Shown: positions 17,404 through 27,628, counted from the first letter of the stretch. The stretch is 64,000 nucleotides of DNA from Candidatus Saccharimonadota bacterium (GCA_017406905.1 JAFQXN010000006.1:124001-188000), one strand, 5' to 3'. Made by a program: numbers and translations. The notes: a model not told the origin generated them from the sequence alone.

Positions 17404-19279
17404 TACGATTTTCTCGCTTTCTTTTTACTGGATCAAGCTGTCGCTTGCGCAATCTCAAAGATTTTGGCGTCACTTCTAATAACTCATCATCAAGCAAAAA
17501 ATCCAAACATTGTTCAAGCGACAATTGTGTATAGGGTGTCAACTGAATCGCTCCGTCTGATGCGTGAGTCCGCATATTGGTTAATTGCTTTTCGCGACAG
17601 ATATTAATGTCTAAATCATCTTTCTTATTGGATAACCCTACAATCATCCCCTGATACACTGGTACTTGCGGTGGTATAAACAAAGTACCGCGCGCCTGCG
17701 CTGCATCCAATGCGTATGCGGTAGACACGCCATCTTCAAACGAAATCAGAGCCCCATTTCGCTCCGGCTTAAATCTTCCCTCTACTGGGCGATAACCGGC
17801 TGGAATGCTAGACATTATTACCGTGCCCTTCGTGGCGGTTAGCAGATTATTCCTCAGCCCAATCAACGCCGCCGTGGAAATTTCATATACAAATCTCGTA
17901 TTCCCAGAAGTAGTGACTTCTTGGGATTTCATCTCGGCCTTCCTGATGCCTAACTCTTGCGACACTGCGCCCACAAATTCCGGCGCTACTTCCACAGTCA
18001 AATTTTCAATCGGCTCTGATTTTACGCCATCAATCTCGCGATAAACCACTTCTGGCCGCCCCGCCTCAAGCTCATAGCCCTCACGTCGCATTGTTTCTAT
18101 CAGCACGCTCAAGTGCAATTCGCCTCGCCCTGACACTTTGTAGCCCAAGCCATCTGGCTCAATCTTCAAAGCTATATTAGTTTCGAGCTCCCGCTCTAAT
18201 CTCTCTGCAATTTGCCGTGAAGTCGTAAAATCGCCTTCACGTCCCTTAAGTGGTGAAGTATTTGGTCCAATATATATAGAAAGCGTAGGCGCTTCCAGCT
18301 CGATTGTCGGCAAAGCTTCTGGATTATCTCCTGTAGCAATTGTATCGCCAATATTTGCCTCAGCTATACCTGTCAAAGCCACAATATCCCCCGCAATCGC
18401 CTTTGGCACTTCTTCCTTCGCCAAACCACGATATGAAAAAATCCGGTCAATCTTGGCAGGCAGCACTTTTAATCCATCTTCTTCTGGTATGCTTGAGGCC
18501 GTTCGGCCAAGCTTACAATCCTCAGAAGATAGGTTAATATGTTGCATTAGCTTGATATTTTGGCCCTTCTTCAGCTTCCCCTGAAAAATCTTCCCAATAC
18601 AATACTTCCCCAGATAATTATCGCTCGCCAGTGCCGCCACCAATAATTGCGCTGATTCCGAATCAGCTTCCACGCTTGGCGCTGGAATATCGTTAATAAT
18701 CGCCTCAAAAATCACATGTAAATCGTCGTCTAGCTCGGTAGTTTTCCCCGCCCTACCCTCTCGCGCTACTGCATAGTATACCGGGTAAAAAAGCTGCGAC
18801 TCTTCCGTGGCCAGCTCAAGAAACAAACTCTCTATTTCATCTTCCACCTCTGCAATGCGCGCCGCTGGCTTATCGATTTTATTAATAATCACCACAGGCT
18901 TTAATTTCAAATCTAGTGCTTTCTGTAAGACGAATTTCGTCTGTGGCATTGGGCCTTCTTGCGCATCTACAATCAAAAGCACGCCATCCGCCATATTGAG
19001 CGTCCGCTCCACTTCTCCAGAAAAATCCGCGTGCCCTGGCGTATCAATAATATTGATTTTATAATCATTATAATACACGCAAGTCTGCTTAGCCGTAATG
19101 GTAATCCCTCTTTCATGCTCCTGATCCATCGAATCCATAATCAAAGTCTGCTGCATCTCCGCCTGATTATCGCGAAAAGTATGAGACTGCTTCAAAAGAC
19201 CATCTACAAGCGTAGTCTTACCGTGGTCTACGTGTGCAATTATAGCCACATTCCTAATTCTGTCTTTGTTTAAAACCAT
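17396..19279 (-). CDS. typA: Ribosome-associated translational GTPase TypA/BipA
   Basis: TypA is an EF-G-like GTPase that helps ribosome assembly. The 627 residues include P-loop [22 protein letters not shown] and the C-terminal BipA domain. Residues about 245-270 (including [13 protein letters not shown]) are an extra loop in domain 2 encoded by a palindromic element, and the same peptide occurs in QueA. The ATG at 19279 is preferred over an in-frame ATG at 19288: the latter overlaps the TATAAT box (19287-19292), while 19279 lies 7 nt after it and matches the family's N-terminus. Confidence 0.95.
   Translation of the reverse strand: MVLNKDRIRNVAIIAHVDHGKTTLVDGLLKQSHTFRDNQAEMQQTLIMDSMDQEHERGITITAKQTCVYYNDYKINIIDTPGHADFSGEVERTLNMADGVLLIVDAQEGPMPQTKFVLQKALDLKLKPVVIINKIDKPAARIAEVEDEIESLFLELATEESQLFYPVYYAVAREGRAGKTTELDDDLHVIFEAIINDIPAPSVEADSESAQLLVAALASDNYLGKYCIGKIFQGKLKKGQNIKLMQHINLSSEDCKLGRTASSIPEEDGLKVLPAKIDRIFSYRGLAKEEVPKAIAGDIVALTGIAEANIGDTIATGDNPEALPTIELEAPTLSIYIGPNTSPLKGREGDFTTSRQIAERLERELETNIALKIEPDGLGYKVSGRGELHLSVLIETMRREGYELEAGRPEVVYREIDGVKSEPIENLTVEVAPEFVGAVSQELGIRKAEMKSQEVTTSGNTRFVYEISTAALIGLRNNLLTATKGTVIMSSIPAGYRPVEGRFKPERNGALISFEDGVSTAYALDAAQARGTLFIPPQVPVYQGMIVGLSNKKDDLDINICREKQLTNMRTHASDGAIQLTPYTQLSLEQCLDFLLDDELLEVTPKSLRLRKRQLDPVKRKRENRNA
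18469..18547 (-). repeat. Palindromic element in typA, sister of the queA copy
   Basis: About 79 bp. On the minus strand the arms TTAACCTATCTTCTGAGG and CCAGAAGAAGATGGATTAA pair with small mismatches around the core AGCTTGGCCGAACGGCC (within 18495-18515). Core and adjoining CTTCTGAGGA are identical to the queA element, in the same orientation and reading frame, giving [12 protein letters not shown] in both proteins. Confidence 0.8.
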
Positions 19280-19356
19280 AAAGGCCATTATAACATAATA
19301 TTAAAATAAAAACAACCGGTTTTACCCAGTTATTTTTATCTTCTTGAGCTATTTTG

Positions 19357-21042
19357 CTAGCTGAATTTGCCAGTATTTGGCGCTTTCGGAATTACCTCTT
19401 CGTTTTCGCTACTACTTCTGCCATATCCACTCAGTTTTAATTCTACGCTCACAGCCTCTCCGCGCACGTCATCGCCCAGCGGTATTAAAGTCAATATATT
19501 CTCATTTACGCCAGTTAGTCCATGAATCACCACTTCAGGCTCTTCAATTATGCCTAGCACTCGCTCATTAAGTGCTACCAACACCTTGTGTCCGTTCGTT
19601 GTAAATTTCACCTTCATCGCACCATCGCCAATCTGCTTTACCTCATCTATCGTTAGCGAAGGTTTGGCTTCTAGTGCATCATCTTCTTCCACTCTCGGCA
19701 AACTATCATACCTGCTCATGATGTAATCAATCAAGAGGCTTAGCTCGTCAAAATCTGTCACCACTTTCCCGTCCGTTGCTTCCGCCAAAGCCTTATACAT
19801 TTCCGCATATTCCGGCGTAGTGATAATATAGAAATTCACCGGATCAATTCTCTTACTCAGTTGCACCACTTCATCAAAACTCATTCCATCTCTATCCGGC
19901 GACAAGAAATCCGCATCAGTTAGTACTACTAAAGATTTGGTCGAGCCTTGTTTCCACTCTAAATCAGTCATCACCTTAAACGACGCTGACAATAATGACT
20001 CCGGCGTGTCGCCCCCGCCATCCGCCGTAATATTTTGCAATTCTTCTTGTAAAATTTCCAAAGTACAATCATTAAATCCACAATGTTTTACCGGCTCATA
20101 AGGGTCGTCCAGATCACGATAATCATACAATGCCACTCTTCCCCCCGAGTTTAAAGTTTCCGTTGCCAGTCTCAGCGCCTCCGCCTTATACTCATCTATC
20201 ATGCTAGCCATTGAACCAGTTGAATCAATCACAATCGCCGTATCGTGCGGAGAAGAAATGTGATTTTCTATTCCAAAATACTGTGTAATCTTATCAAAAA
20301 TTACCCGTGATGCATCTTCATACAAATTCTCCGATACATACGCCAAATGGTCGCTCATGCTAAGATGCGAGCTGCAGAAAATATCTCTCTTATTGCACCA
20401 TGTTCCAACCTTTCCCGTGAAATCCTCAGGCTCATACGGAATATATGCCCCCAGCAGCCCTTTATATGCTGCACAATCTGGCACGTACATCCGATAATCC
20501 GACAATTTACCCCCACGGCACGCTGCCGGCATTACTCCCTGGCCTTCTGGCAAGTATAATTTAGGATCCCCGAACGTCGCCGCATAAATCACTCTATCCG
20601 CTCTTAAACTCCCTAATGCTTTTGACACCACCATCGCCCCCTGCGAGTATCCACCCAATACATATTTAGTCTTTGAACACCCAGAGTTATTTATTAATTT
20701 GTCAAGTTTTTTCACACCGTCCTTCACGCTTTCACCAAACTCATAGGCCTCGCCCGCTCCAAAGAAAGCTCTTGCTGCCACTCCAATATCATCCACTCCT
20801 ATACCAATTGCCGGATAGTCTAAGTCAATAAATTCATAATCCAAATCTGTTGTTACCAACTTAATTTCTATTGTCTTTTTATATTCCAAGTAATTCTTAT
20901 CTACCCACCTTTCTCCGCCCGAACCCCGCGCAAATACCACTCTTACGTCTGGGCAACTTTCAGCCTGCGCAATTCCGCTCGGCATGCTTGCCATTATTAA
21001 CCCCACCGCCAGAGCTAGATACACACATTTCTTCCCTCGCAT
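19357..21042 (-). CDS. Secreted cutinase-like esterase fused to a VWA domain
   Basis: A 561-residue exported protein. A signal peptide (about 1-27, ending IAQAES) is followed by a cutinase-type alpha/beta hydrolase: VVFARGSGGE, nucleophile in LGGYSQGAM, DPKLYLPEG and a late histidine (SDHLAY). From about 262 a von Willebrand A domain begins with the metal site DSTGSMAS and includes VVLTDADFL. The end holds a small beta domain and APNTGKFS. Cutinases cleave esters of lipids or polymers and are common in Actinobacteria. A GAGGAG ribosome site precedes the ATG and a promoter lies at 21068-21097, unlike the leaderless neighbours. Confidence 0.85.
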   Translation of the reverse strand: MRGKKCVYLALAVGLIMASMPSGIAQAESCPDVRVVFARGSGGERWVDKNYLEYKKTIEIKLVTTDLDYEFIDLDYPAIGIGVDDIGVAARAFFGAGEAYEFGESVKDGVKKLDKLINNSGCSKTKYVLGGYSQGAMVVSKALGSLRADRVIYAATFGDPKLYLPEGQGVMPAACRGGKLSDYRMYVPDCAAYKGLLGAYIPYEPEDFTGKVGTWCNKRDIFCSSHLSMSDHLAYVSENLYEDASRVIFDKITQYFGIENHISSPHDTAIVIDSTGSMASMIDEYKAEALRLATETLNSGGRVALYDYRDLDDPYEPVKHCGFNDCTLEILQEELQNITADGGGDTPESLLSASFKVMTDLEWKQGSTKSLVVLTDADFLSPDRDGMSFDEVVQLSKRIDPVNFYIITTPEYAEMYKALAEATDGKVVTDFDELSLLIDYIMSRYDSLPRVEEDDALEAKPSLTIDEVKQIGDGAMKVKFTTNGHKVLVALNERVLGIIEEPEVVIHGLTGVNENILTLIPLGDDVRGEAVSVELKLSGYGRSSSENEEVIPKAPNTGKFS

Positions 21043-21144
21043 TTTTCTCCTCTATTACTTTTGCGAGATTATATTCATAAAATCGTAAAATATTCAACCC
21101 CTCATCAGTTGCTTATGGTATAATTAAACTAATCTGGAGGTACT
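21043..21144. promoter_or_regulatory. Divergent promoter region, cutinase-VWA / dCMP deaminase
   Basis: Leftward: TTGAAT (21092-21097), 18 bp, TATAAT (21068-21073), then a short leader with GAGGAG. Rightward: TATAAT (21119-21124), then a leader with a strong GGAGGT site before the ATG at 21145. Both genes have leaders and ribosome sites. Confidence 0.6.
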
Positions 21145-21693
21145 ATGAATCAAAAACAGCACGAGTGGGATAAATACTTTATGCAAATTGCCGAGACCGT
21201 TGCAACCAAAAGCAAAGATCCATCATCCAAAATGGGTTGCGTAATCGTTGACCAAAACAAGCGCGTAGTTTCCCTGGGCTATAACGGTATGGTACAAGGC
21301 GCCGACGAACACAAGATGACTCTAAGCGAACGTCCCATGAAATATTATTTTTCTATTCACTCAGAAATGAACGCCGTTCTTTTCGCCCACCAAGATCTCA
21401 CTGGCTGCACGGTTTATAATCGCGTCGCTACTTGCGAAAATTGCCTCAAATATTGTCTACAGGCCGGCATCAAACGTTTCGTTTACAAAGAACTTCGCGT
21501 CCACTCTCACTCTAGCGATCCTAAGAAGTCTATGACCAACGTCGAAACAGACGAAGCCGTCATCCGACTCTTGTCTTCCATGCCAGACGTTGCCACTCTC
21601 AATATCACAAATGGTAAAACCTACATTGAGGATATTCTCGATTCTTATGCCAAAGATTCCCCGGAGTATGCTAGATTATCTGGCTGGGTGTAA
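21145..21693 (+). CDS. Deoxycytidylate (dCMP) deaminase family protein
   Basis: A 182-residue zinc-dependent deaminase converting dCMP to dUMP. The zinc/proton-shuttle motif is HSEMNAV (about 72-78), and the second pair of cysteines is in TCENCLKYC, where most relatives have PCxxC. The N-terminus (DKYFMQIAETVATKSKDPSSKMGCVIVD) matches ComEB/dCMP deaminases. A strong Shine-Dalgarno (TGGAGGT) precedes the ATG. Ung and tmk lie just downstream, forming a dUMP/dTMP-handling neighbourhood. Confidence 0.9.
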   Translation: MNQKQHEWDKYFMQIAETVATKSKDPSSKMGCVIVDQNKRVVSLGYNGMVQGADEHKMTLSERPMKYYFSIHSEMNAVLFAHQDLTGCTVYNRVATCENCLKYCLQAGIKRFVYKELRVHSHSSDPKKSMTNVETDEAVIRLLSSMPDVATLNITNGKTYIEDILDSYAKDSPEYARLSGWV

Positions 21694-21697
21694 TTAT

Positions 21698-22345
21698 CTA
21701 CCAGACAATCGGCTCTAGGCCATTTTGCTCTAAAAATTCATTACATCTTGAAAAGTGATGGTTCCCAAAAAATCCCGCATGTGCTGATAGCGGCGAAGGG
21801 TGGGGCGATTCCAGCACTAAGTGTTTCGAAGCGTCAATCAAAGACTTTTTGTTTCGCGCGTCTCTCCCCCACAAAATAAACACCAAATGTGGTCGCTCAC
21901 GGTTCAAATACTCAATCGTTGCCGTCGTAAAAGTCTCCCAACCTTTTCCGCTATGAGATTTTGGCCTATGTGCCTCAACTGTTAAAACTGTATTTAATAA
22001 TAATACACCCTGCTTCTGCCAATTTCGCAAACTGCCTGTTGGGTTTGCGTGCCGCCCAATATCATCATCAATTTCTTTATAAATATTTATCAAGCTGGGG
22101 GGTATCGGTTGCGAATTTGGTACCGAAAAAGCCAACCCCTCCGCTGCGCCGGGCGTATGATATGGATCCTGGCCCAATATCACTACCTTTACGTCATTTA
22201 AATCCGTAGTAAAGGCCGAAAACACCAATGTCTTCTTCGGAAAAATTGTTTTCTTTTCATATTCATCGTGTAAAAACTCTGCCAAATCTTGGAAATAAGG
22301 TTTATTAAATTCACTTTGTAAAAATGGTTTCCAACTCTCGTGCAT
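21698..22345 (-). CDS. ung: Uracil-DNA glycosylase
   Basis: A 215-residue family 1 enzyme removing uracil from DNA. The catalytic water-activating motif VVILGQDPYHTPGAAEGLAFS and the DNA-intercalating motif SPHPSPLSAHAGF are intact. The ATG at 22345 is 6 nt after TATAAT (22352-22357); a longer frame upstream reads through the box and is rejected. It converges on the dCMP deaminase gene and diverges from tmk. Confidence 0.95.
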   Translation of the reverse strand: MHESWKPFLQSEFNKPYFQDLAEFLHDEYEKKTIFPKKTLVFSAFTTDLNDVKVVILGQDPYHTPGAAEGLAFSVPNSQPIPPSLINIYKEIDDDIGRHANPTGSLRNWQKQGVLLLNTVLTVEAHRPKSHSGKGWETFTTATIEYLNRERPHLVFILWGRDARNKKSLIDASKHLVLESPHPSPLSAHAGFFGNHHFSRCNEFLEQNGLEPIVW

Positions 22346-22405
22346 GATATAATTATAACACAAGGCAGTTATCTTAATAACACAAGATAGACCATAGGAG
22401 AAAAT

Positions 22406-23020
22406 ATGTACATCGTAATCGAAGGCCAAGACGGTACTGGCAAATCTACCCAAGCACGTTTATTGCAAGAATATTACGAAAAGCAAGGCAAAAAAGTTGT
22501 TGTCATGGACGAACCAGACGGCGATTTGCCTCAGGCTCACGAAATCCACGATTTAATTTTAGTTCAAGGCAAGGAATATGGCCTTGAGTCCATGACCAAT
22601 GTTCTACTTTTTACTGCCGCTCGCGTCGAACTTTGGCGCAAAATTGCCGAGCCGGTTCTCCGCGAAAGTGGCGTGGTTATTTCGGCACGCAATTATTGGT
22701 CTACTTTAGCTTATCAAGGCTACGGAGAAGGTGTTTCACGTAGTAAAATCATCCGTCTCACCAAAGATGCTCTACCGGACAAATACTGCCATCCGGATTA
22801 TGGTTTTATTTTGACCGTCTCCGACCAAATTCGTCTTGCGCGACAAGGCCGTCGCGGCAAATCTACCGAGACTTTTGAAGCCAAACCAGACGATTTTCAG
22901 CAAAGAGTCAATGCGGCTTATCCCAAAATCGCTAAAGAGTTCAGTCTCAAGCTTATCGACGCTTCCGGCACTATCGATGAAGTTTTTGAGAAAATAATAA
23001 ACTCTTTGCAATTGTTATAA
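22406..23020 (+). CDS. tmk: Thymidylate kinase
   Basis: Phosphorylates dTMP to dTDP. The 204 residues begin MYIVIEGQDGTGKST (P-loop) and contain the DEPDGD segment, the SARNYWSTLAYQG substrate region and a lid with ARQGRRGKST. A Shine-Dalgarno (AGGAG) precedes the ATG. It diverges from ung across a 60 bp gap. Confidence 0.92.
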   Translation: MYIVIEGQDGTGKSTQARLLQEYYEKQGKKVVVMDEPDGDLPQAHEIHDLILVQGKEYGLESMTNVLLFTAARVELWRKIAEPVLRESGVVISARNYWSTLAYQGYGEGVSRSKIIRLTKDALPDKYCHPDYGFILTVSDQIRLARQGRRGKSTETFEAKPDDFQQRVNAAYPKIAKEFSLKLIDASGTIDEVFEKIINSLQLL

Positions 23021-23053
23021 GACAGCTAAAATTAAAAGAGTTTATCATTTTCG
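23021..23053. terminator. Hairpin at the convergent tmk / ABC ends
   Basis: AGACAGCTA and TAGCTATCT (running just into the ABC gene's 3' end) pair with one mismatch around an AT-rich loop. It could serve as a bidirectional terminator; the T-run is poor. Confidence 0.35.
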
Positions 23054-24787
23054 CTAGCTATCTGCAAATTGCGAATTGTACAGCTCCGCATAAAATCCAC
23101 CCGCTTTCAAAAGCGACTCGTGATTTCCCTGCTCCACAATTGCGCCGTCCCGCATTACTAAAATCAAATCCGCATTTCGTATCGTTGAAAGCCGATGTGC
23201 AATCACAAACGATGTTCGTCCATGTGTTAATTTCTCAAACGAATCTTGGATTAGCTGCTCCGTTCGCGTATCAACATTTGAAGTCGCCTCATCTAAAATC
23301 ATCATCGGTGGATTTGCCACCATGGCTCGCGCAATCGTGATTAACTGTTTTTCACCAGCAGAAATATTATCCGAATCTTCTGAAATTTCTGAATGGTAAG
23401 TTTTTGGCAACGCTTCAATTACGTGATGCACGTTGCTAGATTTTGCCGCCCGCACAATATCCTCAAAGGTCGCAGACTGATTCCCATATCGCAAATTATC
23501 TTCCACCGTACCAGAAAACAGCCACGTATCTTGTAGCACCATGCCAAACATCTTCCGCACGTCCGCCCGCTTCATCTCGCGCGTCGGTACCCCATCAATC
23601 GTAATGTATCCAGATGTTGGATCGTAAAACCTCATCAGTAGGTTAATAATCGTAGTTTTCCCCGCGCCGGTTGGCCCCACGATTGCCACATTTGTTCCCG
23701 GCTCAACTTTCATAGAAAAGTCCCGAATCACTGGCGCATCTTTATTGTAGCTAAAATTCACATTATGGAATTCTACTTCGCCCCTCACCTTATCGATGGT
23801 TTGTGCTGGCGAAAAATCTGGCTCTTCCTCCGACAGATTCAAAAATTCAAAAATTCTTTTAGACGAAGCCAGCAAGCCCTGAATGGTCGTAGTTGTAGAT
23901 GCCACTTCCGTAATCGGGCGATTAAACCGCGACACATATTGTACGAAAGCCTGCAAAGAGCCAATATTAATTCTCCCTTGTATCACAAATACACCGCCCA
24001 AAATACAAATTGCGATATAGCCAAGATTGGTAAAGATTTGTGTCGCCGGCATTGATAATGCTGATAATACTTGAGCCTTAAACGTAATTTTTGCTAACTT
24101 CTGATTTGTCTTGCTAAATTCCTTAAAAGAGGCCACTTCATGCGAATTAGATTTAATAATTATCTGTCCGGCATAGTCTTCTTCAATTGTGCTATTTAGT
24201 GTGCCCAATACATTTTGTCTTTCTACAAAATATTTCTGAGCATAATTAGTAATTTTCCCTACTACTAATACCGAAATCGGCACCACCACAAAAGCAACCA
24301 GCGACAACGGAACCGAAATCGTTAGCATAATTACCATTACGCCAATCAACGTCGTCAAACTCAAAGATACATCAGTAATTTCTTGCGACAACGAAGTCGC
24401 CAATACATCAACGTCATTTGACATTCGCGACAAAGTGTCACCGTATTTATGTTTATCAAAATATGAAATTGGTAACCGCGCAATCTTAGCGATTATTTTA
24501 TTGCGCAATTCTTGCGTATATCGTGCAGCTACAATAGTCAAAATATAAGCTTGTGCATAGTTTAAGCCTGCCGCCACCACGAATAATACCACCACAATAA
24601 TCGCTTTTTGTGCCACAGCCGCAAAATCAATGTTTGGATAAGTTTCTACCGCAATATTTGTCATATCTCCTAATATTTTTGGAATAAAAATCGTCAACAC
24701 GGCAGAACCTACCGCCAAAACCACCGAAATAATTACGCGAAAGCGATAATTTTTCATCGAAATTAAAAACTGTTTAAACGTCCGCAT
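23054..24787 (-). CDS. ABC exporter half-transporter, canonical catalytic site
   Basis: A 577-residue protein with six membrane helices (about 15-300) and a nucleotide-binding domain: Walker A GPTGAGKTT, a degenerate signature ISAGEKQ, Walker B MMILDEATSNVD and HRLSTI. It overlaps the upstream half-transporter by 14 nt. The partner has a normal signature VSGGQKQ but an altered Walker B, so the two complement each other as a heterodimer of the TM287/288 or BmrCD type (known for that class). The substrate is unknown; lipids, peptides or drugs are possible. Confidence 0.9.
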   Translation of the reverse strand: MRTFKQFLISMKNYRFRVIISVVLAVGSAVLTIFIPKILGDMTNIAVETYPNIDFAAVAQKAIIVVVLFVVAAGLNYAQAYILTIVAARYTQELRNKIIAKIARLPISYFDKHKYGDTLSRMSNDVDVLATSLSQEITDVSLSLTTLIGVMVIMLTISVPLSLVAFVVVPISVLVVGKITNYAQKYFVERQNVLGTLNSTIEEDYAGQIIIKSNSHEVASFKEFSKTNQKLAKITFKAQVLSALSMPATQIFTNLGYIAICILGGVFVIQGRINIGSLQAFVQYVSRFNRPITEVASTTTTIQGLLASSKRIFEFLNLSEEEPDFSPAQTIDKVRGEVEFHNVNFSYNKDAPVIRDFSMKVEPGTNVAIVGPTGAGKTTIINLLMRFYDPTSGYITIDGVPTREMKRADVRKMFGMVLQDTWLFSGTVEDNLRYGNQSATFEDIVRAAKSSNVHHVIEALPKTYHSEISEDSDNISAGEKQLITIARAMVANPPMMILDEATSNVDTRTEQLIQDSFEKLTHGRTSFVIAHRLSTIRNADLILVMRDGAIVEQGNHESLLKAGGFYAELYNSQFADS

Positions 24788-26531
24788 TTGCTAATCTCAT
24801 TTCTTTCTTATATTCTTTGTCGGACAACTGTGATCTCACAATGTCACGATAAACCGGGCATTTGCCAAGCAATTCAAAATGTTTACCTTTGCCCACAATT
24901 TTGCCATCATCTAACACCACGATTTGATCGGCATCTTTTATCGTGTTCACTCGTTGTGCCACAATCAGAGTCACCATATCTGCCGTGATTGGCTTCAGTG
25001 CGGCGCGCAATTTAGCATCAGTTTTCATGTCTAAAGCCGAAAACGAATCATCAAATATAAAAATATCTGGATTTTTACAAATTGCTCGTGCAATCGAGAT
25101 TCTTTGTTTCTGCCCGCCAGAGACATTCGCCCCACCTTGTGAAATGTGCGCCGAATATCCTCCTGGCAATTTTTGAATAAAATCATCCGCCTGTGCGATT
25201 CTTGCTGCTTGTCGAATTTGTTCTTTCGTAGCGCTTTGCGCCCCAAAAGCAATATTGGATTTAACCGTACCCGCAAACAACACTCCTTTTTGCGGCACTA
25301 AACCGACCCGCTTCATCAAATCGTCTTTGCTATAATCTTTAATATTAATTCCATTTATCAAAATGTCTCCGCTTGTAGCCTCATAAAATCTTGGTACCAA
25401 ATTAATCAAGGTAGATTTACCGGAACCAGTCGAACCAATAAAGGCTGTCGTCTCCCCCACTTTTGCCGTAAATGATATATCGTCTAAAACTTTTTCCTCG
25501 GCGCCAGGATACCGAAAATCCACTTTTCTAAATTCCACCGACGGTGATTTTTCCGGCACGCCCACAGTTTCTGCCCGCCATTTTATTTTTGAATCGATAT
25601 TTAATACTTCATTTATCCTTCCCGCGCAAACATTGGCTCTCGGCAACATCACAAAAAGTATCGACAACATAATAAAAGACATCATTACGTAGGTCACATA
25701 TTGGGCAAAAGCCGACATATTCCCGAGATACGCGAAATCCTTATTTAGAAGCGTAATCCCCACATAGGCGCACAGCAGAGTTAAACCATTAAATATAATA
25801 TTAATCAAAGGGCCTTCTAATTTTAAAACCTTATCCAAAAAAATTGAAAGTTTTGTCAAATCACTATTAGTTTTCTCAAATTTATTTTGTTCTAGTTTTT
25901 CATTATTAAACGCTCTAATTACTCTCAAGCCTGTCAAATTCTCACGCGCCAAAAGCGTAATTTTATCTACAAGCTTCTGAAAAATACTAAATTTCGGTAG
26001 CACCAAAGCCATAATAATTACTACAGACACGATTACTGCTGCTACGCCCACCGCAATAATCCAAGTCATATCTGGCGCTGTTTGTATTGCCATAATTAAA
26101 GAAATAATACAAAACATCGGCGCCAGTAACATTACTGACAGCATCATCATTACGGTTTCTTGTACTTGACGAATATCATTAGTCGTCCTATTGATGAGCG
26201 AAGCTGTACTAAAATCTTTCGTATCTGCAAGATTAAGCGATAATACCTTAGCATATAAATCCGCTCGCACATCTTTAGCAAATTCAGCTCCCACTTTTGC
26301 CGAAATGAAACTCGCCAAGAACGCACACGCCGCTGCAACCACTGCAATTAGCAACATCAACCCACCAGTTCGCCAAATATATCCGACATCTTCGGCCACA
26401 ATACCTTTATTTATGACATCCGCCATCAACGCTGGTAGCTGCAGAGTAGCATACACTTGCGCACCGGTAGATACTAACAAAATTATCACTTGCCACCAAT
26501 ACGGTCTTAAATATTTTAGAAGTTTTAACAT
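24774..26531 (-). CDS. ABC exporter half-transporter, degenerate catalytic site
   Basis: A 585-residue partner of the preceding protein, with membrane helices (about 10-290), Walker A GSTGSGKST, signature VSGGQKQ and Walker B IFIFDDSFSALD. Aspartate replaces the catalytic glutamate and AQRVNTI replaces the usual H-loop histidine, so this site is probably non-hydrolysing. The ATG at 26531 is preferred over a TTG at 26567 that lies inside the upstream gene; GGA lies about 10 nt before it. It is part of a co-directional run 28732 to 23054. Confidence 0.9.
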   Translation of the reverse strand: MLKLLKYLRPYWWQVIILLVSTGAQVYATLQLPALMADVINKGIVAEDVGYIWRTGGLMLLIAVVAAACAFLASFISAKVGAEFAKDVRADLYAKVLSLNLADTKDFSTASLINRTTNDIRQVQETVMMMLSVMLLAPMFCIISLIMAIQTAPDMTWIIAVGVAAVIVSVVIIMALVLPKFSIFQKLVDKITLLARENLTGLRVIRAFNNEKLEQNKFEKTNSDLTKLSIFLDKVLKLEGPLINIIFNGLTLLCAYVGITLLNKDFAYLGNMSAFAQYVTYVMMSFIMLSILFVMLPRANVCAGRINEVLNIDSKIKWRAETVGVPEKSPSVEFRKVDFRYPGAEEKVLDDISFTAKVGETTAFIGSTGSGKSTLINLVPRFYEATSGDILINGINIKDYSKDDLMKRVGLVPQKGVLFAGTVKSNIAFGAQSATKEQIRQAARIAQADDFIQKLPGGYSAHISQGGANVSGGQKQRISIARAICKNPDIFIFDDSFSALDMKTDAKLRAALKPITADMVTLIVAQRVNTIKDADQIVVLDDGKIVGKGKHFELLGKCPVYRDIVRSQLSDKEYKKEMRLANADV

Positions 26532-26538
26532 AAGTTCG

Positions 26539-27627
26539 TCATTCCATTTTACCACGTTTCTTTTCAAAGTGCATCACTAAATAAATTATCAACCCCATAA
26601 TTATATATATATAATACGAAAACAGTCGCCACACCAACATCGCCCAAAAGACGTATCCGGTAGATAGCGCCGAAAACACTACGAAAAATGTGCCTTCCGC
26701 TGCGCCTGAGTTCCCTGGCGTCGGTATAAAGTAAATCGCACTCATTACTGCCACTGTCGTACCAAAGCACGACCAAAATCCCACATCCCCGCCAAACGCC
26801 GTTAGTACAAAGTACGGAATCGACGCCACCAACAAATTAAAAACCAAAGAAAGTGCAATTACTTTAATAAATAACCCACGATTTTTCATAATCATCTTTA
26901 CGGATTTTGCATATTCTCCGATTTCTTCTTCCACTTTTAGCAATTTTTCTTCACGATTTTTGATGATTTTTAATTTTGCTAAAACTTTTACGCCCCACTT
27001 AATAAATCGTGTAGTGACTTTCGGGAAAAAACTTACCCCCATCACCATCACTGGCCAAAATGCATAAAATGCCAGCCCTATCCACGCTGTGATTATCAAA
27101 GCTGGATAATCTCCCGCTACCCCACCAAACAAAAAACAAACCAATGCAATCATAATAAAAGCAATTTGAAGTGAGATCATCCCGAATATAGGCACAGCAG
27201 TAGATGCTCCTTTTGGCAGCCCGCTATTTTTCCTCATGTAATAAATTTGAAATGGCTGACCGCCAACCGCCGCCGGCGTCACGTTATCATAATATCTGCC
27301 CAGTAATACTGTACGGCGTGCTATTTTCCAATCATTATTTTTTTTGCCTTCTTCTTTAGTCTTCATTTTGCGCATCATTAATACGTATTTAAAAATTTCT
27401 GCCGTAATTGCCACCACAAAACATAAGACGGCTGGCACCAAAAACCAACCATTAATTTTGACATCTTTTAATTCCGCTGCAGTCTCAGAATTGCCAAATT
27501 CCGACACTGCCGCCGCTGCGATTACAGCCACATTCATCAAAACAAACAAAAATATCAATAATGGTTTGCGCCACTTCTTTTTCTTCGCCACGTCATTTTT
27601 GGCGACTTGAAGTTCCGCTTCAGACAT
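26539..27627 (-). CDS. LPG-synthase/UPF0104 flippase-like membrane protein
   Basis: A 362-residue protein with about eight membrane helices. The conserved region RRTVLLGRYYDNVTPAAVGGQPFQ and the late IYFIPTPGNSGAAEG motif identify the lysylphosphatidylglycerol synthase transmembrane family (PF03706), members of which flip or modify lipids. The soluble aminoacyl-transferase domain of MprF is absent. The N-terminus is basic and cytoplasmic. It is tightly spaced after the AI-2E-family gene and before the ABC pair, so a shared role in lipid or envelope export is plausible but inferred. Confidence 0.85.
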   Translation of the reverse strand: MSEAELQVAKNDVAKKKKWRKPLLIFLFVLMNVAVIAAAAVSEFGNSETAAELKDVKINGWFLVPAVLCFVVAITAEIFKYVLMMRKMKTKEEGKKNNDWKIARRTVLLGRYYDNVTPAAVGGQPFQIYYMRKNSGLPKGASTAVPIFGMISLQIAFIMIALVCFLFGGVAGDYPALIITAWIGLAFYAFWPVMVMGVSFFPKVTTRFIKWGVKVLAKLKIIKNREEKLLKVEEEIGEYAKSVKMIMKNRGLFIKVIALSLVFNLLVASIPYFVLTAFGGDVGFWSCFGTTVAVMSAIYFIPTPGNSGAAEGTFFVVFSALSTGYVFWAMLVWRLFSYYIYIIMGLIIYLVMHFEKKRGKME

Positions 27628-27628
27628 C

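Noticed and set aside
19357-19400. APNTGKFS as a sortase signal of the cutinase-VWA protein
   Set aside because: A sortase signal needs a following membrane helix and basic tail, both absent.
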